64,000 bases of DNA from NCBI RefSeq assembly GCF_034006665.1, contig NZ_JAVESI010000010.1, positions 26,778 to 90,777 of the forward strand, given 5' to 3'. The notes under the pieces were generated by a model. It saw only the letters and a program-made list of their open reading frames with translations. It did not search any database and was not told where the DNA came from. Shown one piece after another: positions 32,516 to 40,859 of the stretch. Source of the DNA: Trichloromonas sp034006665 (GTDB lineage: Bacteria; Desulfobacterota; Desulfuromonadia; Desulfuromonadales; Trichloromonadaceae). The position numbers were made by a program, and so were the translations under genes. Positions within the stretch are counted from its first letter, which is position 1, and the number at the start of each line of letters is the position of its first letter.

Positions 32516-32716
32516 ATGGCTGAAGGTACTGTAAAGTGGTTCAATGACGCGAAAGGGTTTGGTTTCATCGAGCAGGACAACGGCCCCGACGTATTCGTGC
32601 ATTTCTCCTCGATCCAGGGCGACGGCTTCAAGTCCCTGGCCGAAGGGGACCGGGTTCGCTTCGAGGTGACTCAGGGGCAGAAAGGCCCCCAGGCCGCCAA
32701 CGTAACCAGAATCTAA
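32516..32716 (+). CDS. Cold-shock protein (CspA family)
   Basis: This 66-residue OB-fold protein has both RNA-binding motifs, KGFGFI (RNP1) and VFVHFS (RNP2). It binds single-stranded RNA and melts secondary structure. AGGAGCAGGA just upstream of the ATG is a very strong ribosome site, and a long untranslated leader with a hairpin precedes it, as is usual in the family. A 17-bp stem terminator follows. Confidence 0.96.
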   Translation: MAEGTVKWFNDAKGFGFIEQDNGPDVFVHFSSIQGDGFKSLAEGDRVRFEVTQGQKGPQAANVTRI

Positions 32717-32738
32717 TCCTTTCTGGACATAGCCCCAC

Positions 32739-32776
32739 GCAAAAAGGCTCCCCGGTTATCCGGGGAGCCTTTTTGC
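32739..32776 (+). terminator. Strong terminator after the cold-shock gene
   Basis: Perfect 17-bp stem (GCAAAAAGGCTCCCCGG with its complement), loop TTAT. Symmetric, so it can also stop the convergent cyd transcript. Confidence 0.95.
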
Positions 32777-32803
32777 GTTTCGTCTTTGGTTTTGGGGCGT
32801 GGC

Positions 32804-32896
32804 TCAGATTCGGCCGGAAAGGCGCAATATCCCTTCCACGGCAAGATAGGATGTAAGAATCAGCGCGAACCAGCCGAAGATCATGATGTAGATCAT
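32804..32896 (-). CDS. 30-residue CydX-like membrane peptide
   Basis: Reading on the minus strand from ATG 32896 to TGA 32804-32806 gives a 30-residue hydrophobic peptide (MIYIMIFGWFALILTSYLAV, then EGILRLSGRI). AGGAG about eight bases upstream is a good ribosome site. It lies 31 bp downstream of cydB on the same strand. Small single-helix subunits (CydX/CbdX) stabilise cytochrome bd in other bacteria and are encoded in exactly this place. Size, composition and context fit; the sequence itself is too short for a firm family match. Confidence 0.72.
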   Translation of the reverse strand: MIYIMIFGWFALILTSYLAVEGILRLSGRI

Positions 32897-32927
32897 GGGG
32901 CAATCTCCTCTCTATGAAATCAAAATC

Positions 32928-34064
32928 TCAGTAGGCTTCGTTTTCGCCGTCTTTGGCCACGTCTTCGAGGGAGAGTTTGCCGGCATCCATTGACCGCCAG
33001 ACATAGGCGATATAGGCGAGGACGACGGGGACGGCCAAGGCGATATAGCTCATCGCGGTCAGGGTGTAATGGCTACTGGAAGCGTTGTAGATGGTCAGGC
33101 TGCTTTGCAGATCGACCTTGGAGGGGTAGAAGGCCGTGCCGTTGAAGCCGGCGATGAAGAGCAGGGCCAGCACCACCAGCACCGTTCCCGGACCGGAAAG
33201 CCAGATCCCCTGGGTACTTTTCCGGTAATGGGCGAGGTAGACGCCGGCGACGACCAGCAGCAACCCGGCGAGGAGTAGAAGAAGTACGACCGGCATGCCG
33301 AGCAGGTTGTCGAGATATTTTCCGGCCTCCAGCGAGACCGCGCCGGTGGCGGCATCGACGGCGTAACCGTCCATGGTGAGCAGACCGCCGAGAATGATGA
33401 GCAGGAAGGGCAAGGAACAGAGCAGATTGACGAAGGCCGCCCGGCGGCAGCGCCCCACCAGTTCGTCGTGGTTGAGGTTGTTGGCCAAGTAGAGGGCGCC
33501 CAGGGTGCGGGCATTGAAGATCAGAAAAACGCCGAGCGAAATATTGAAAAGGTTGAAGGCGGCTTCCAGCCCGCGCAGGGGGTGCTGCCACTTGACGAAA
33601 TTGTAGTCGTTGAGCAGAAAGTTCGAGCCGGTGAAAAAGGTGCCGACCGCAGCGCCGATCAGCAGCAGGCCGATGCTGCCGTTGATGAAGAGGAAGGCTT
33701 CGTAGGTGCCGGCGCCGAGGAAATTGTTGGGTTTGCGGCGGAATTCATAGCTTACCGCCTGGATGATGAAGGTGAAGAGGATGGCGATCCACACCCAGTA
33801 GGCGCCGCCGAAGCTGGTCGCGTAAAAGAGCGGAAAGGCGGCGAAGAGCGCTCCGCCGAAGAGGACCAGGGTGGTGAAGGTCAGTTCCCACTTGCGCCCC
33901 AGGGAGTTGATGATCAGGGTCTTCTCCTCGGGCGTTTTGGCGAGGGTGAACATCAGGGTCTGCCCCCCCTGAACGAAGTTCATGAAGATGAAGAGCGCGC
34001 CCACCAAGGAGCAGATAATCCACCAGAGTTGCTGCAGTTGAGTCAGTTCCAGGCTGCCGATCAT
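32928..34064 (-). CDS. cydB: Cytochrome bd oxidase subunit II
   Basis: This 378-residue polytopic membrane protein has eight to nine hydrophobic segments. It opens with LQQLWWIICSLVGALFIFMN and contains the GG(A)YWVWIAILFTF and YEFRRKPNNFLG patterns of CydB. With CydA it forms the quinol oxidase that reduces O2 with high affinity. Its ATG comes one base after the cydA stop. In an otherwise anaerobic lifestyle the enzyme probably protects against oxygen. Confidence 0.95.
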   Translation of the reverse strand: MIGSLELTQLQQLWWIICSLVGALFIFMNFVQGGQTLMFTLAKTPEEKTLIINSLGRKWELTFTTLVLFGGALFAAFPLFYATSFGGAYWVWIAILFTFIIQAVSYEFRRKPNNFLGAGTYEAFLFINGSIGLLLIGAAVGTFFTGSNFLLNDYNFVKWQHPLRGLEAAFNLFNISLGVFLIFNARTLGALYLANNLNHDELVGRCRRAAFVNLLCSLPFLLIILGGLLTMDGYAVDAATGAVSLEAGKYLDNLLGMPVVLLLLLAGLLLVVAGVYLAHYRKSTQGIWLSGPGTVLVVLALLFIAGFNGTAFYPSKVDLQSSLTIYNASSSHYTLTAMSYIALAVPVVLAYIAYVWRSMDAGKLSLEDVAKDGENEAY

Positions 34065-34065
34065 A

Positions 34066-35601
34066 TCAGTTCTCCTCCGGACCGATGGCGATTTGTTTGA
34101 GCATGATGCGGACTTCCGCGACGAGAAGCACGGTGAAGAGGAACAGGAACATGAAGAAGGTTCCCGCCACTGTCGCTGCGGTCAGGTTGGAACGGGCTAC
34201 GCTTACCGGCAGCAGCCCTTGGATGGCCCAGGGCTGGCGGCCGACCTCGGCAACGACCCAGCCCGCTTCCGAGGCGATATAGCCGAGGAAGAGGGAGGCG
34301 ACGCCGGTGACCAGCAGCCACTTCTGCTCGGCCACCTTGTCGTAGAGGGTAGCGAACACAAAGACCAGAAAGAGGATGGGAAAGAAGATTCCCAGGCCGA
34401 CCATGATGCGGAAGCTGAAGAAGTTGAGGGCGATGGGGGGGACCGCCTCTTCCGCGCTGTTCAGGTAGCCGTAGCCGAGATAGGGGCTGATCTCCTCAAA
34501 GCCGACCAAGGCCTGTTGCGCTGCCGCTTCATTGCCGACCTTTTTCGCCCCCTTGTAGAAGGCGAGCTGTTCCACCGCCTGCTTGCCCAGGGCCATCTTC
34601 TCGGTGACTCCCATCACGCCATGCTCGGGGTTGCCGTAAAGCAGGTCGTTGATGCCCGGAACGAAGCTGTTGAAGGAGCGGTTGGTGAGAAAGGAGAGAG
34701 CGTAGGGGATGCCCACCGCCTCGTGGAAGGCGGGCAGATCGTCCCCCGGACGTTTGTCGAGATTGGGAATGCCGAAGATCAGCAGGGGCGCACCAACCTC
34801 GCCGTCGTAGAGGCCTTCCATGGCCGCCAGTTTCATGGGCTGGACCTGCCCCGCCGTATGCGCCGCCTCGTCACCGGTGAAGGCAACGAAACCGGAGGCG
34901 AAAAGGCCGAAGATCGAGGCGACGATGATGCTGCGTTTGGCCATTTCCTGGTGGCGGCGGCGAAGCAGAAACCAGGAGCAGACGGCGACCACGAAGAGGC
35001 AGGCAAGCTGGAAACTGGAACTGGTGGCATGGGTGAACTTGCCGACGGCTACCGGCGACAGCAGCACTTCGAAGAAGTTTTCCATCTCGAAGCGGGCGCT
35101 TTCCGGGTTGAACTTCATGCCGACGGGGTATTGCATCCAGCCATTGGCGACCAGAATCCACAGAGCCGAGAGGTTGGAGCCGATTGCCACCATCCAGGTG
35201 GAGAGCAGGTGGAAACCCTTCGAGACCCGATTCCAGCCGAAGAACATCACCGCGAAGAAGGTTGCCTCGATGAAGAAGGCAAAGATCCCCTCGGCGGCCA
35301 GGGGCGCGCCGAAGATGTCGCCGACCATCCACGAATAGTTCGACCAGTTGGTACCGAACTCGAATTCGAGGATGATGCCGGTGGCGACGCCGATGGCGAA
35401 GTTGATGGCGAAAAGGGACATCCAGAACTTGGTGATGCGTTTCCAGACCTCATTGCCGGTGCGGACGTAGAGGGTCTCGAAAAAAGCCAGCAGGAAGGAA
35501 AGACCCAAGGTCAGGGGGACGAAAATCCAGTGGAACATGGCAGTGAGGGCAAATTGGGCCCGGGCCCAGTTGACCATCGACAGGTCGAGTGCTTCAATCA
35601 C
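34066..35601 (-). CDS. cydA: Cytochrome bd oxidase subunit I
   Basis: This 511-residue heme-bearing subunit has AQFALTAMFHWIFVPLTLGL with the heme b595-type histidine in helix 1, the SSSFQLACLFVVAV segment with the preceding FTHATS histidine, and the quinol-site/GRQPW element (WVVAEVGRQPWAIQGLLP). The Q-loop between helices 6 and 7 is of the short type. The start is GTG 35601 with a perfect AGGAGG nine bases upstream. It belongs to the rrf2-DUF4492-cydA-cydB run. Confidence 0.96.
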   Translation of the reverse strand: MIEALDLSMVNWARAQFALTAMFHWIFVPLTLGLSFLLAFFETLYVRTGNEVWKRITKFWMSLFAINFAIGVATGIILEFEFGTNWSNYSWMVGDIFGAPLAAEGIFAFFIEATFFAVMFFGWNRVSKGFHLLSTWMVAIGSNLSALWILVANGWMQYPVGMKFNPESARFEMENFFEVLLSPVAVGKFTHATSSSFQLACLFVVAVCSWFLLRRRHQEMAKRSIIVASIFGLFASGFVAFTGDEAAHTAGQVQPMKLAAMEGLYDGEVGAPLLIFGIPNLDKRPGDDLPAFHEAVGIPYALSFLTNRSFNSFVPGINDLLYGNPEHGVMGVTEKMALGKQAVEQLAFYKGAKKVGNEAAAQQALVGFEEISPYLGYGYLNSAEEAVPPIALNFFSFRIMVGLGIFFPILFLVFVFATLYDKVAEQKWLLVTGVASLFLGYIASEAGWVVAEVGRQPWAIQGLLPVSVARSNLTAATVAGTFFMFLFLFTVLLVAEVRIMLKQIAIGPEEN

Positions 35602-35621
35602 GGGAGCCTCCTGAGAAAATT

Positions 35622-35840
35622 TTATTGCCCGGATGCGCTGCCGGGCGGGGTGAGATTGTCGAGAACGTGGGCGGCCCGTTGCTGGGCCGTATTGAAGTTG
35701 CGATTGAGGTAGTCGGGGAGGATGAAGTTGGCGAGAGCCAGGAGTACGGCGACCTTGATCAGGACGATTTTCCAGAGGGTGCGCCCCAGGACCATGGCGC
35801 GGAAACCGTCCCGATAAAAGTGCCAGATCTTTTTCAGCAT
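35622..35840 (-). CDS. DUF4492 protein, cytochrome bd-associated
   Basis: This 72-residue protein has one membrane helix (IVLIKVAVLLALANFIL) after a basic amphipathic start (KIWHFYRDGFRAMVLGRTLW), the DUF4492 pattern. Genes of this family are commonly placed just before cydA; they may help assemble the oxidase, but the function is not established. AGGAG before the ATG and a 20-bp gap to cydA support co-transcription. Confidence 0.88.
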   Translation of the reverse strand: MLKKIWHFYRDGFRAMVLGRTLWKIVLIKVAVLLALANFILPDYLNRNFNTAQQRAAHVLDNLTPPGSASGQ

Positions 35841-35859
35841 GGGTGGAACTCCTGAGTCG

Positions 35860-36261
35860 TTATTTACTCAATTCGGCAAGACTGACGCCATCGAGAATGG
35901 CGCCGACCTGATCCTGTACCCGGTGCCAGACCGGATGCACCGTGCAATGGGCGCTACGGTTGCAGAACCCGTCATCGAGCACGCAGCGGTTGGCGCAGAT
36001 CGGCCCTTCCACCGCCTCGATCACCTCGCGCAGGCTGATCTCCGCCGCCGGCCGGGCCAAGGTGAAACCACCGCCTGCGCCCCGGCTGGAGCGTACCAAG
36101 CCGAGACGCGTGAGCCCTTGGAAGATCTTCGCCAGAAAGCTCTGGGGCACGTCGACGGTTTCGGCAATCTCGTTGACCAGAATGAGCTTCCCCGGCTCTT
36201 GGCGAGCCAGGTAGATCATGCCGCGAATCGCATATTCTCCCTTGCGGGTCAGTCCCATCAT
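35860..36261 (-). CDS. Rrf2-family regulator, probable Fe-S redox or NO sensor
   Basis: This protein of about 133 residues has the Rrf2 winged helix (GLTRKGEYAIRGMIYLARQE, PQSFLAKIFQGLTRLGLVRS, RGAGGGFTLARP). It also has a cysteine cluster (CANRCVLDDGFC then AHC), suited to a [2Fe-2S] or [4Fe-4S] cluster as in IscR and NsrR. The start is ATG 36261 or 36258; neither has a good ribosome site. It stands 19 bp before the DUF4492-cydAB genes on the same strand and so probably controls them and itself according to oxygen or nitric oxide; this is inference from position. Confidence 0.9.
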   Translation of the reverse strand: MMGLTRKGEYAIRGMIYLARQEPGKLILVNEIAETVDVPQSFLAKIFQGLTRLGLVRSSRGAGGGFTLARPAAEISLREVIEAVEGPICANRCVLDDGFCNRSAHCTVHPVWHRVQDQVGAILDGVSLAELSK

Positions 36262-36524
36262 AAAATTAAAACCCAAAAGATCATTTTTGTCTCATATACC
36301 CTCTGTGGCAACGCCTGTCAAGGATCTTTTTGGTCTTTTAAAACGAAAAGAGCGATTTTTTGCGACAAAGCGCGCAAACAATCGGTTTTGCCCTTCGCGG
36401 GCGAATTTTCACTTTGGGCTGACTATTAACCGTAAAAAAGGTTATTATGGAGCGAAATTGTCTCTTGTTTGAGTCAAAGCTTATCCCATTCCCGGCGTCA
36501 CGCAACCGTTGAAGGGAGCCGTCC

Positions 36525-37175
36525 ATGGAACATCTCGACCAGCTGATTCAGACCATTGCCCTGAGCATGGGGGCCGCCTGGGCCAGCGGCATCAATCTCT
36601 ATGCCGCCATTCTCACTCTGGGCGTGCTTGGAGCCACCGGCAACATGACCTTGCCGCCGGGGCTCGAAGTCCTCTCCGACCCCATGGTGATCTTCGCCGC
36701 CGGGGTGATGTACTTTATCGAGTTTTTCGCCGATAAGACTCCCGGGGTCGACACCGGCTGGGACACCATCCACACCTTCATTCGCATCCCCGCCGGCGCC
36801 GTTCTGGCGGCGGGCGCCATCGGTGATGTCAGCCCGGCTCTCTCCATCGCCGTTGGGCTGGTTGGGGGCGGGCTCGCCGCCGGCACCCATCTGACCAAGG
36901 CCGGCTCGCGGGTCGTGATCAATACCTCACCGGAACCCTTCAGCAACTGGTTCGCTTCTGTCGGCGAAGACGTGCTGGTGATCGGCGGGTTGTGGACGGC
37001 CCTCCATTCCCCCTGGCTCTTTGTTGGGGCGTTGATCCTTTTCATTCTGCTGATGATCTGGCTGCTGCCCAAAATCTGGCGGGGGGTGAAAGGGGTGCTC
37101 AATGCCGTGGCGCGACTCTTTCGGAAAGAACGGATGGAACTGCCGCCGCCGGAAAGCGGCGGGGATGGGGGGTGA
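36525..37175 (+). CDS. DUF4126 membrane protein
   Basis: This 216-residue protein has five or so hydrophobic segments and the DUF4126 wording: SMGAAWASGINLYAAILTLG, FADKTPGVDTGWDTIHTFIR and TKAGSRVVINTSPEPFSNWF. Function is unknown; it is an inner membrane protein. GAAGGGAG sits about ten bases before the ATG. A terminator follows directly, so it is a single-gene unit divergent from the rrf2-cyd operon. Confidence 0.88.
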   Translation: MEHLDQLIQTIALSMGAAWASGINLYAAILTLGVLGATGNMTLPPGLEVLSDPMVIFAAGVMYFIEFFADKTPGVDTGWDTIHTFIRIPAGAVLAAGAIGDVSPALSIAVGLVGGGLAAGTHLTKAGSRVVINTSPEPFSNWFASVGEDVLVIGGLWTALHSPWLFVGALILFILLMIWLLPKIWRGVKGVLNAVARLFRKERMELPPPESGGDGG

Positions 37176-37178
37176 CAT

Positions 37179-37206
37179 AAAAAAGCCGGCTTTTGCCGGC
37201 TTTTTT
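37179..37206 (+). terminator. Terminator after the DUF4126 gene
   Basis: AAAAAAGCCGGC pairs with GCCGGCTTTTTT around TTTT. Confidence 0.93.
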
Positions 37207-37370
37207 CATGTCAGTCGGTCAGGTTGACGGGCTAGGTGGAAGGCAGATGCCGTCGAGACGCTACGGGGTGTGATCGACGACGGCGAGTCCTCCACCGTCT
37301 TCCATCCTGCCGCAAGCGACTGTACGGTCAGGACATATTTCTGGGGCGGATTGGATCTTTAAACGGCGCT

Positions 37371-37400
37371 AAAAAAAGCGCCCGATGAGGCGGGCGCTTT
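37371..37400 (-). terminator. Terminator of the PEP-CTERM gene
   Basis: On the minus strand AAAGCGCCCG pairs with CGGGCGCTTT around a 6-base loop, then a run of T (plus-strand A at 37371-37377). Confidence 0.9.
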
Positions 37401-37428
37401 AGCAAAAACGGGGAAGAGGCGAGGAAAA

Positions 37429-37911
37429 TCAGGGAGTCCGCCGGCGAAAAGCCGCAAGGCCGACCAATCCGCTACCGAGAAGAATCCAGGTCGACGGTTC
37501 GGGGACGGCGTTGATGGCATTGCTTTGCGCACCGGCGGCATTGAGGTTGTTGCCACAGATAGGAAAGATATCGGAAACATTCCAACAATTCCTGTTGGAA
37601 TGGTGCTTGTTCCCGCAACTAGAAATCTGCGACAAGATTTGATCGAAGAAGGTGGTGATGTCGGTCGTGTTGTCGTTAAAACAAATTCGGTCATCGTTGT
37701 CGCCACATTCCCGAATGTCGATGTTATCCCACCGGTTGCGGGGTGACGTGTTGCCGAAGAACCCCTTGATGCCGCCAGAACCGGCCGGTTGAGGACAGTT
37801 GCCAACCTGGTCGAAGGGAGTGTCACACGCGATGAAGGTGGCGTGTCCCGATGGGATGAAGCAGGTCAGAAAGAGTGTCAGGCCCGCCACGACGGCAAAA
37901 AGATGTTTCAT
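37429..37911 (-). CDS. PEP-CTERM secreted protein, cysteine-rich
   Basis: This 160-residue exported protein has a signal peptide (KHLFAVVAGLTLFLTCFIPS GHA), a mature part with many Cys, Asn and Asp, and a C-terminal sorting signal. That signal is VPEPSTWILLGSGLVGLAAF followed by arginines, the PEP-CTERM motif cleaved by exosortase. Such proteins go to the cell surface or extracellular matrix. No exosortase is in the window. The mature part matches nothing I recognise; the cysteines suggest disulfides. Confidence 0.88.
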   Translation of the reverse strand: MKHLFAVVAGLTLFLTCFIPSGHATFIACDTPFDQVGNCPQPAGSGGIKGFFGNTSPRNRWDNIDIRECGDNDDRICFNDNTTDITTFFDQILSQISSCGNKHHSNRNCWNVSDIFPICGNNLNAAGAQSNAINAVPEPSTWILLGSGLVGLAAFRRRTP

Positions 37912-38173
37912 GGTCCCTCCTTGTGGAAAAAGGCCGATTGTCCTCAGCCTTAGAGTGATTCGATTTTTGTCAGCAAAAATTAGGCCACGTACAAGAGCTC
38001 GGAATTAAACAAGTTTTCTCGTTAGCCGGAGGTTTTGTGTAAAGTAGTCCGACGGTGGACCTGGGCTCTATTGCGGTCGGTATCTATTCCGTAAAATTTC
38101 ACATATTTCTCAACAGGTTATGCGGCTTGTCCAGAGGTAGCGGAAGTGTCGGCCCACCTTACGGTTCTGTCGG

Positions 38174-38605
38174 TCATTCTTTCACCCCCTGGCGCCGGCT
38201 CCGCCGGGGAAGGTCGATGAGAGGGCGGATGGCGGTGACTGCGAAGCGGACCGCAGCGCGGATGGCGCCGGCGGCCCGTTCGCCGGCCTGCTTCTGGGCC
38301 CCGGCGACGAGGGTTTCGAAGAGCGGGCCGGAGGTGCTGATTTCCTCCACCCGCAGATAGAGGCGACAACCCCGCCAGAGCAGGGGATTGGCTCCCGGCT
38401 CGAAGGCCAGGAAGCAGGCCCGGGGATTGGCGCGCAAATAGGTCAGGCTGCGGTTTTCGCTGAGACCGAGAACCAGAGTCCGTTCATCGGGCATGCGCGC
38501 CGAGGCGAAGAGGGCGGCGTTGCTCTCCCCGGTTTCCCCGCTGGTGGCCAGAATCCCGAATCGCCCCGGCTGGTTGATGAATTCCATGGCGTGCGCCGCG
38601 TGCAT
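38174..38605 (-). CDS. Pyridoxamine 5'-phosphate oxidase-like flavin-binding protein
   Basis: This 143-residue protein has the split-barrel FMN-binding pattern: EFINQPGRFGILATSGETGE, NAALFASARMPDERTLVLGL, RANPRACFLAFEPG. AAGGAG just upstream of ATG 38605 decides the start; the longer frame to 38683 lacks one. Family members bind FMN, F420 or heme, and this one could be an FMN oxidoreductase of unknown substrate. It stands alone, divergent from the phospholipase D-type gene. Confidence 0.83.
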   Translation of the reverse strand: MHAAHAMEFINQPGRFGILATSGETGESNAALFASARMPDERTLVLGLSENRSLTYLRANPRACFLAFEPGANPLLWRGCRLYLRVEEISTSGPLFETLVAGAQKQAGERAAGAIRAAVRFAVTAIRPLIDLPRRSRRQGVKE

Positions 38606-38747
38606 GGTTTTCTCCTTTGATCGATGCTTCCTCCGATACTTTTTATAGGGGAATTCCCGCTTGGCATAAAGTCCGATTTTCATGAATGTTGCCTTTTATC
38701 CAGCTTTGTGGCTATTTGAACCCAAATAATTTCCAGGATGAAAAGGC

Positions 38748-39938
38748 ATGCAGGCATCCCGTTCCCGCAATCGCAAGTATCGTTTTCCCATCCGTTCCGG
38801 CAATCGCTGCACGATGCTGGTCGATGGCCAGTCCTTTTTTGGTGCCATGCTGGCGAGTATCGCCGGCGCCCGTCGTTACATCTTTTTGGAGATGTATCTG
38901 GTCGAATCGGGGGAGGTCGCCGACCGCTTCATCACGGCCCTGATCGCTGCCCGGGAACGGGGGGTGGCGGTCTATCTGCTCTTCGACGCCTTCGGCAGTT
39001 TTTATCTGCACCGGCGGGATCGCCTCCAGCTGCGGGCGGCGGGGGTGCATCTCGCTTTCTACAACGTCCTGCGTCTGACCGGCGGGCGCCGCAACCTCTT
39101 CCGCAACCATCGCAAGCTGCTTCTGGTCGACGGTGAGATTGCCTATACCGGCGGTGCGGGGATCACCGACGCTTTCGATCCGGCGCTTGATCCTGAGCGC
39201 TATTGGCGCGAGGGGATGCTGGCCATTCGCGGTCCCTGCGTCGCCGACTGGCACGCTCTGTTCCTCGGAACCTGGCGGCGCTGGGCGAAAATGCCCATGG
39301 CCGAGATCGATCCCCCGGCGGCGCATCCCCTTGCTCAGGGTTTTCCCGGGCGGGTGGCGGTGCATGGCCACAATGTCGCCTCGTCGGAGATCATGCGCTC
39401 TTATCTGCGCCATATCGCTAAATGTCGACATCGGGTATGGCTGGCCACGGCCTATTTCGTTCCGCCCTGGAAGTTGCGCCGCGCCCTGCGCCGGGCCGCC
39501 CGGCGCGGCATCGACGTGCGTCTGCTGCTGCCCGGCCCCCATTCGGACCGCCCCGAGGTTCGGCACATCGGCAGCCGTTATTACGAGCGTCTGCTGCGGG
39601 ACGGGGTGCGCATCTTCGAGTACCAGCCCCGCTTCATCCATGCCAAGACAATGCTTTGCGACAGCTGGCTGAGCATCGGTTCAAGTAACGCCGACCGCTG
39701 GAATTACCGCTGGAATCTGGAGGCCAACCAAGAGGTTCGAGATCCGGACCTGGCCGAGTCCGTGGCGGCGCTCTTTCAGGAAGACTTTACCGACAGCCTG
39801 GAAATTCGCGCCGGCGACTGGCGACGCCGTTCCTGGCGACGACGGCTGCGGGAATGGTTCTGGGGGGAACTGGCCCGTTTCTTCCTTCGGCTCGGTGATC
39901 GCTCCCGCGGGCGGGGCGAGCCGCGGGACCGCCCCTGA
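38748..39938 (+). CDS. Cardiolipin synthase-like phospholipase D protein
   Basis: This 396-residue protein has two HKD motifs: NHRKLLLVDGEIAYTGG (near residue 124) and IHAKTMLCDSWLSIGSSN (near residue 300). These mark the phospholipase D superfamily, and the layout and length fit bacterial cardiolipin synthase (ClsB-like, without N-terminal membrane helices). It would join two phosphatidylglycerols. An arginine-rich amphipathic tail may hold it on the membrane. AGGATGAAAAGG precedes the ATG. Confidence 0.9.
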   Translation: MQASRSRNRKYRFPIRSGNRCTMLVDGQSFFGAMLASIAGARRYIFLEMYLVESGEVADRFITALIAARERGVAVYLLFDAFGSFYLHRRDRLQLRAAGVHLAFYNVLRLTGGRRNLFRNHRKLLLVDGEIAYTGGAGITDAFDPALDPERYWREGMLAIRGPCVADWHALFLGTWRRWAKMPMAEIDPPAAHPLAQGFPGRVAVHGHNVASSEIMRSYLRHIAKCRHRVWLATAYFVPPWKLRRALRRAARRGIDVRLLLPGPHSDRPEVRHIGSRYYERLLRDGVRIFEYQPRFIHAKTMLCDSWLSIGSSNADRWNYRWNLEANQEVRDPDLAESVAALFQEDFTDSLEIRAGDWRRRSWRRRLREWFWGELARFFLRLGDRSRGRGEPRDRP

Positions 39939-39951
39939 TATATTTTCCGGC

Positions 39952-40017
39952 GTCGCTAAAACCCACCAACTGGGGCGTTGCTGCCATGGGCTCGCCTTGC
40001 ATTTGGCGCTTTTAGCT
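39952..40017. repeat. Intergenic repeat, copy 2 (AAAACCCACCAACTG family)
   Basis: GTCGCTAAAACCCACCAACT, GCGTTGCTGCCATGGGCTCG and CCTTGCATTTGGCGCTTTT, matching 3304-3420 without its internal insert. Confidence 0.75.
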
Positions 40018-40135
40018 TAGCCGGCCAACCTGATGCTTTTGCGCAAGCATCATTTTTTCGCGACTTATGCTATGGTAAAGGAAAGGCGGCAGGGGGGGGC
40101 TTTCCCGTTGCCGAAAGGCGAGAAAGGAGGCCAGC

Positions 40136-40705
40136 ATGCTCAAAAGTGTCGGCAGTGGAGCCTTGGAGCGTTTTCAGACCGAAGCTCGCAAATTACTGGA
40201 AAAAACCCATCGGGAAAAGCTGGGGCCGGAAAATGCCGAAGCAAAACCGGGCCGGAGCACGGATCGGGTTTCCTTGGGGAACAAAGCGGCCGAAGGGGTT
40301 GGTTACGAGCCCGCCGTGAAGGAGGTGGACATTGGTGCGGCTTACCGGCTGCTGCGTGACCTCGTCGCCCGCAACCTTCAGGAGCAGGGGATTGCGACCC
40401 GGGTGGCGACGGGGGGAGGGGAGGTCGATCTGGAGAGCCTCAGCTCTGAGGAGGCTCAATCGCTCATTGCCGAGGACGGCTATTTCGGTGTCGAGCAGAC
40501 CTCGGAACGGATCTTCCAGTTTGCTGTCGGTATCGCCGGCAACGACCCAAGCCGCATCGACGCCATCCGTAAAGGGATCGCGGACGGCTATCGCCAGGCC
40601 GAGGAGGCCTGGGGGGGCGAGCTGCCGGAAATTTCCTATCGCACCAGAGATGCCGTGGAGGAAAAGCTCGACAACTGGCTGGCGGGCTTTAGGGAAGCGC
40701 GGTAA
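40136..40705 (+). CDS. Hypothetical protein
   Basis: This is a 189-residue soluble protein. The first 60 residues are polar and probably disordered. Then come DIGAAYRLLRDLVARNLQEQ and SSEEAQSLIAEDGYFGVEQTSERIFQFAVG, ending in a helical tail (RIDAIRKGIADGYRQAEEAW). I recall similar proteins from Desulfuromonadales annotated only as DUF5610-like, and I am not sure of that label. The repeated Gly-Tyr and helix pattern suggests a small globular domain. GGAGG upstream supports the ATG. It stands alone; function unknown. Confidence 0.75.
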   Translation: MLKSVGSGALERFQTEARKLLEKTHREKLGPENAEAKPGRSTDRVSLGNKAAEGVGYEPAVKEVDIGAAYRLLRDLVARNLQEQGIATRVATGGGEVDLESLSSEEAQSLIAEDGYFGVEQTSERIFQFAVGIAGNDPSRIDAIRKGIADGYRQAEEAWGGELPEISYRTRDAVEEKLDNWLAGFREAR

Positions 40706-40859
40706 GGGATTGCACGGGTTGGAAGGTTTTCCGGCCCGTTGTTTTTTACGCCCTGAATTCTTTTCCCTCGGGCAACTTTCACCATAAAAATCTTCCGTCT
40801 TAATCTCCTCTCATGCTATGGTGCGCCTCCATTCTCGACCAGTCCAGGGAGGTCCAGCG

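Noticed and set aside
34093..35712. Long open frame (about 539 codons) antisense to cydA
   Set aside because: Composition is the shadow of a GC-rich membrane gene (Gly, Glu, Asp and Arg rich, no motif); CydA motifs on the minus strand are clear.
37912..38173. c-di-GMP (GEMM) riboswitch upstream of the PEP-CTERM gene
   Set aside because: Looked for because such riboswitches are common in related bacteria; the conserved GCAAACC and ACGCAAAGC blocks are absent here and in other gaps.
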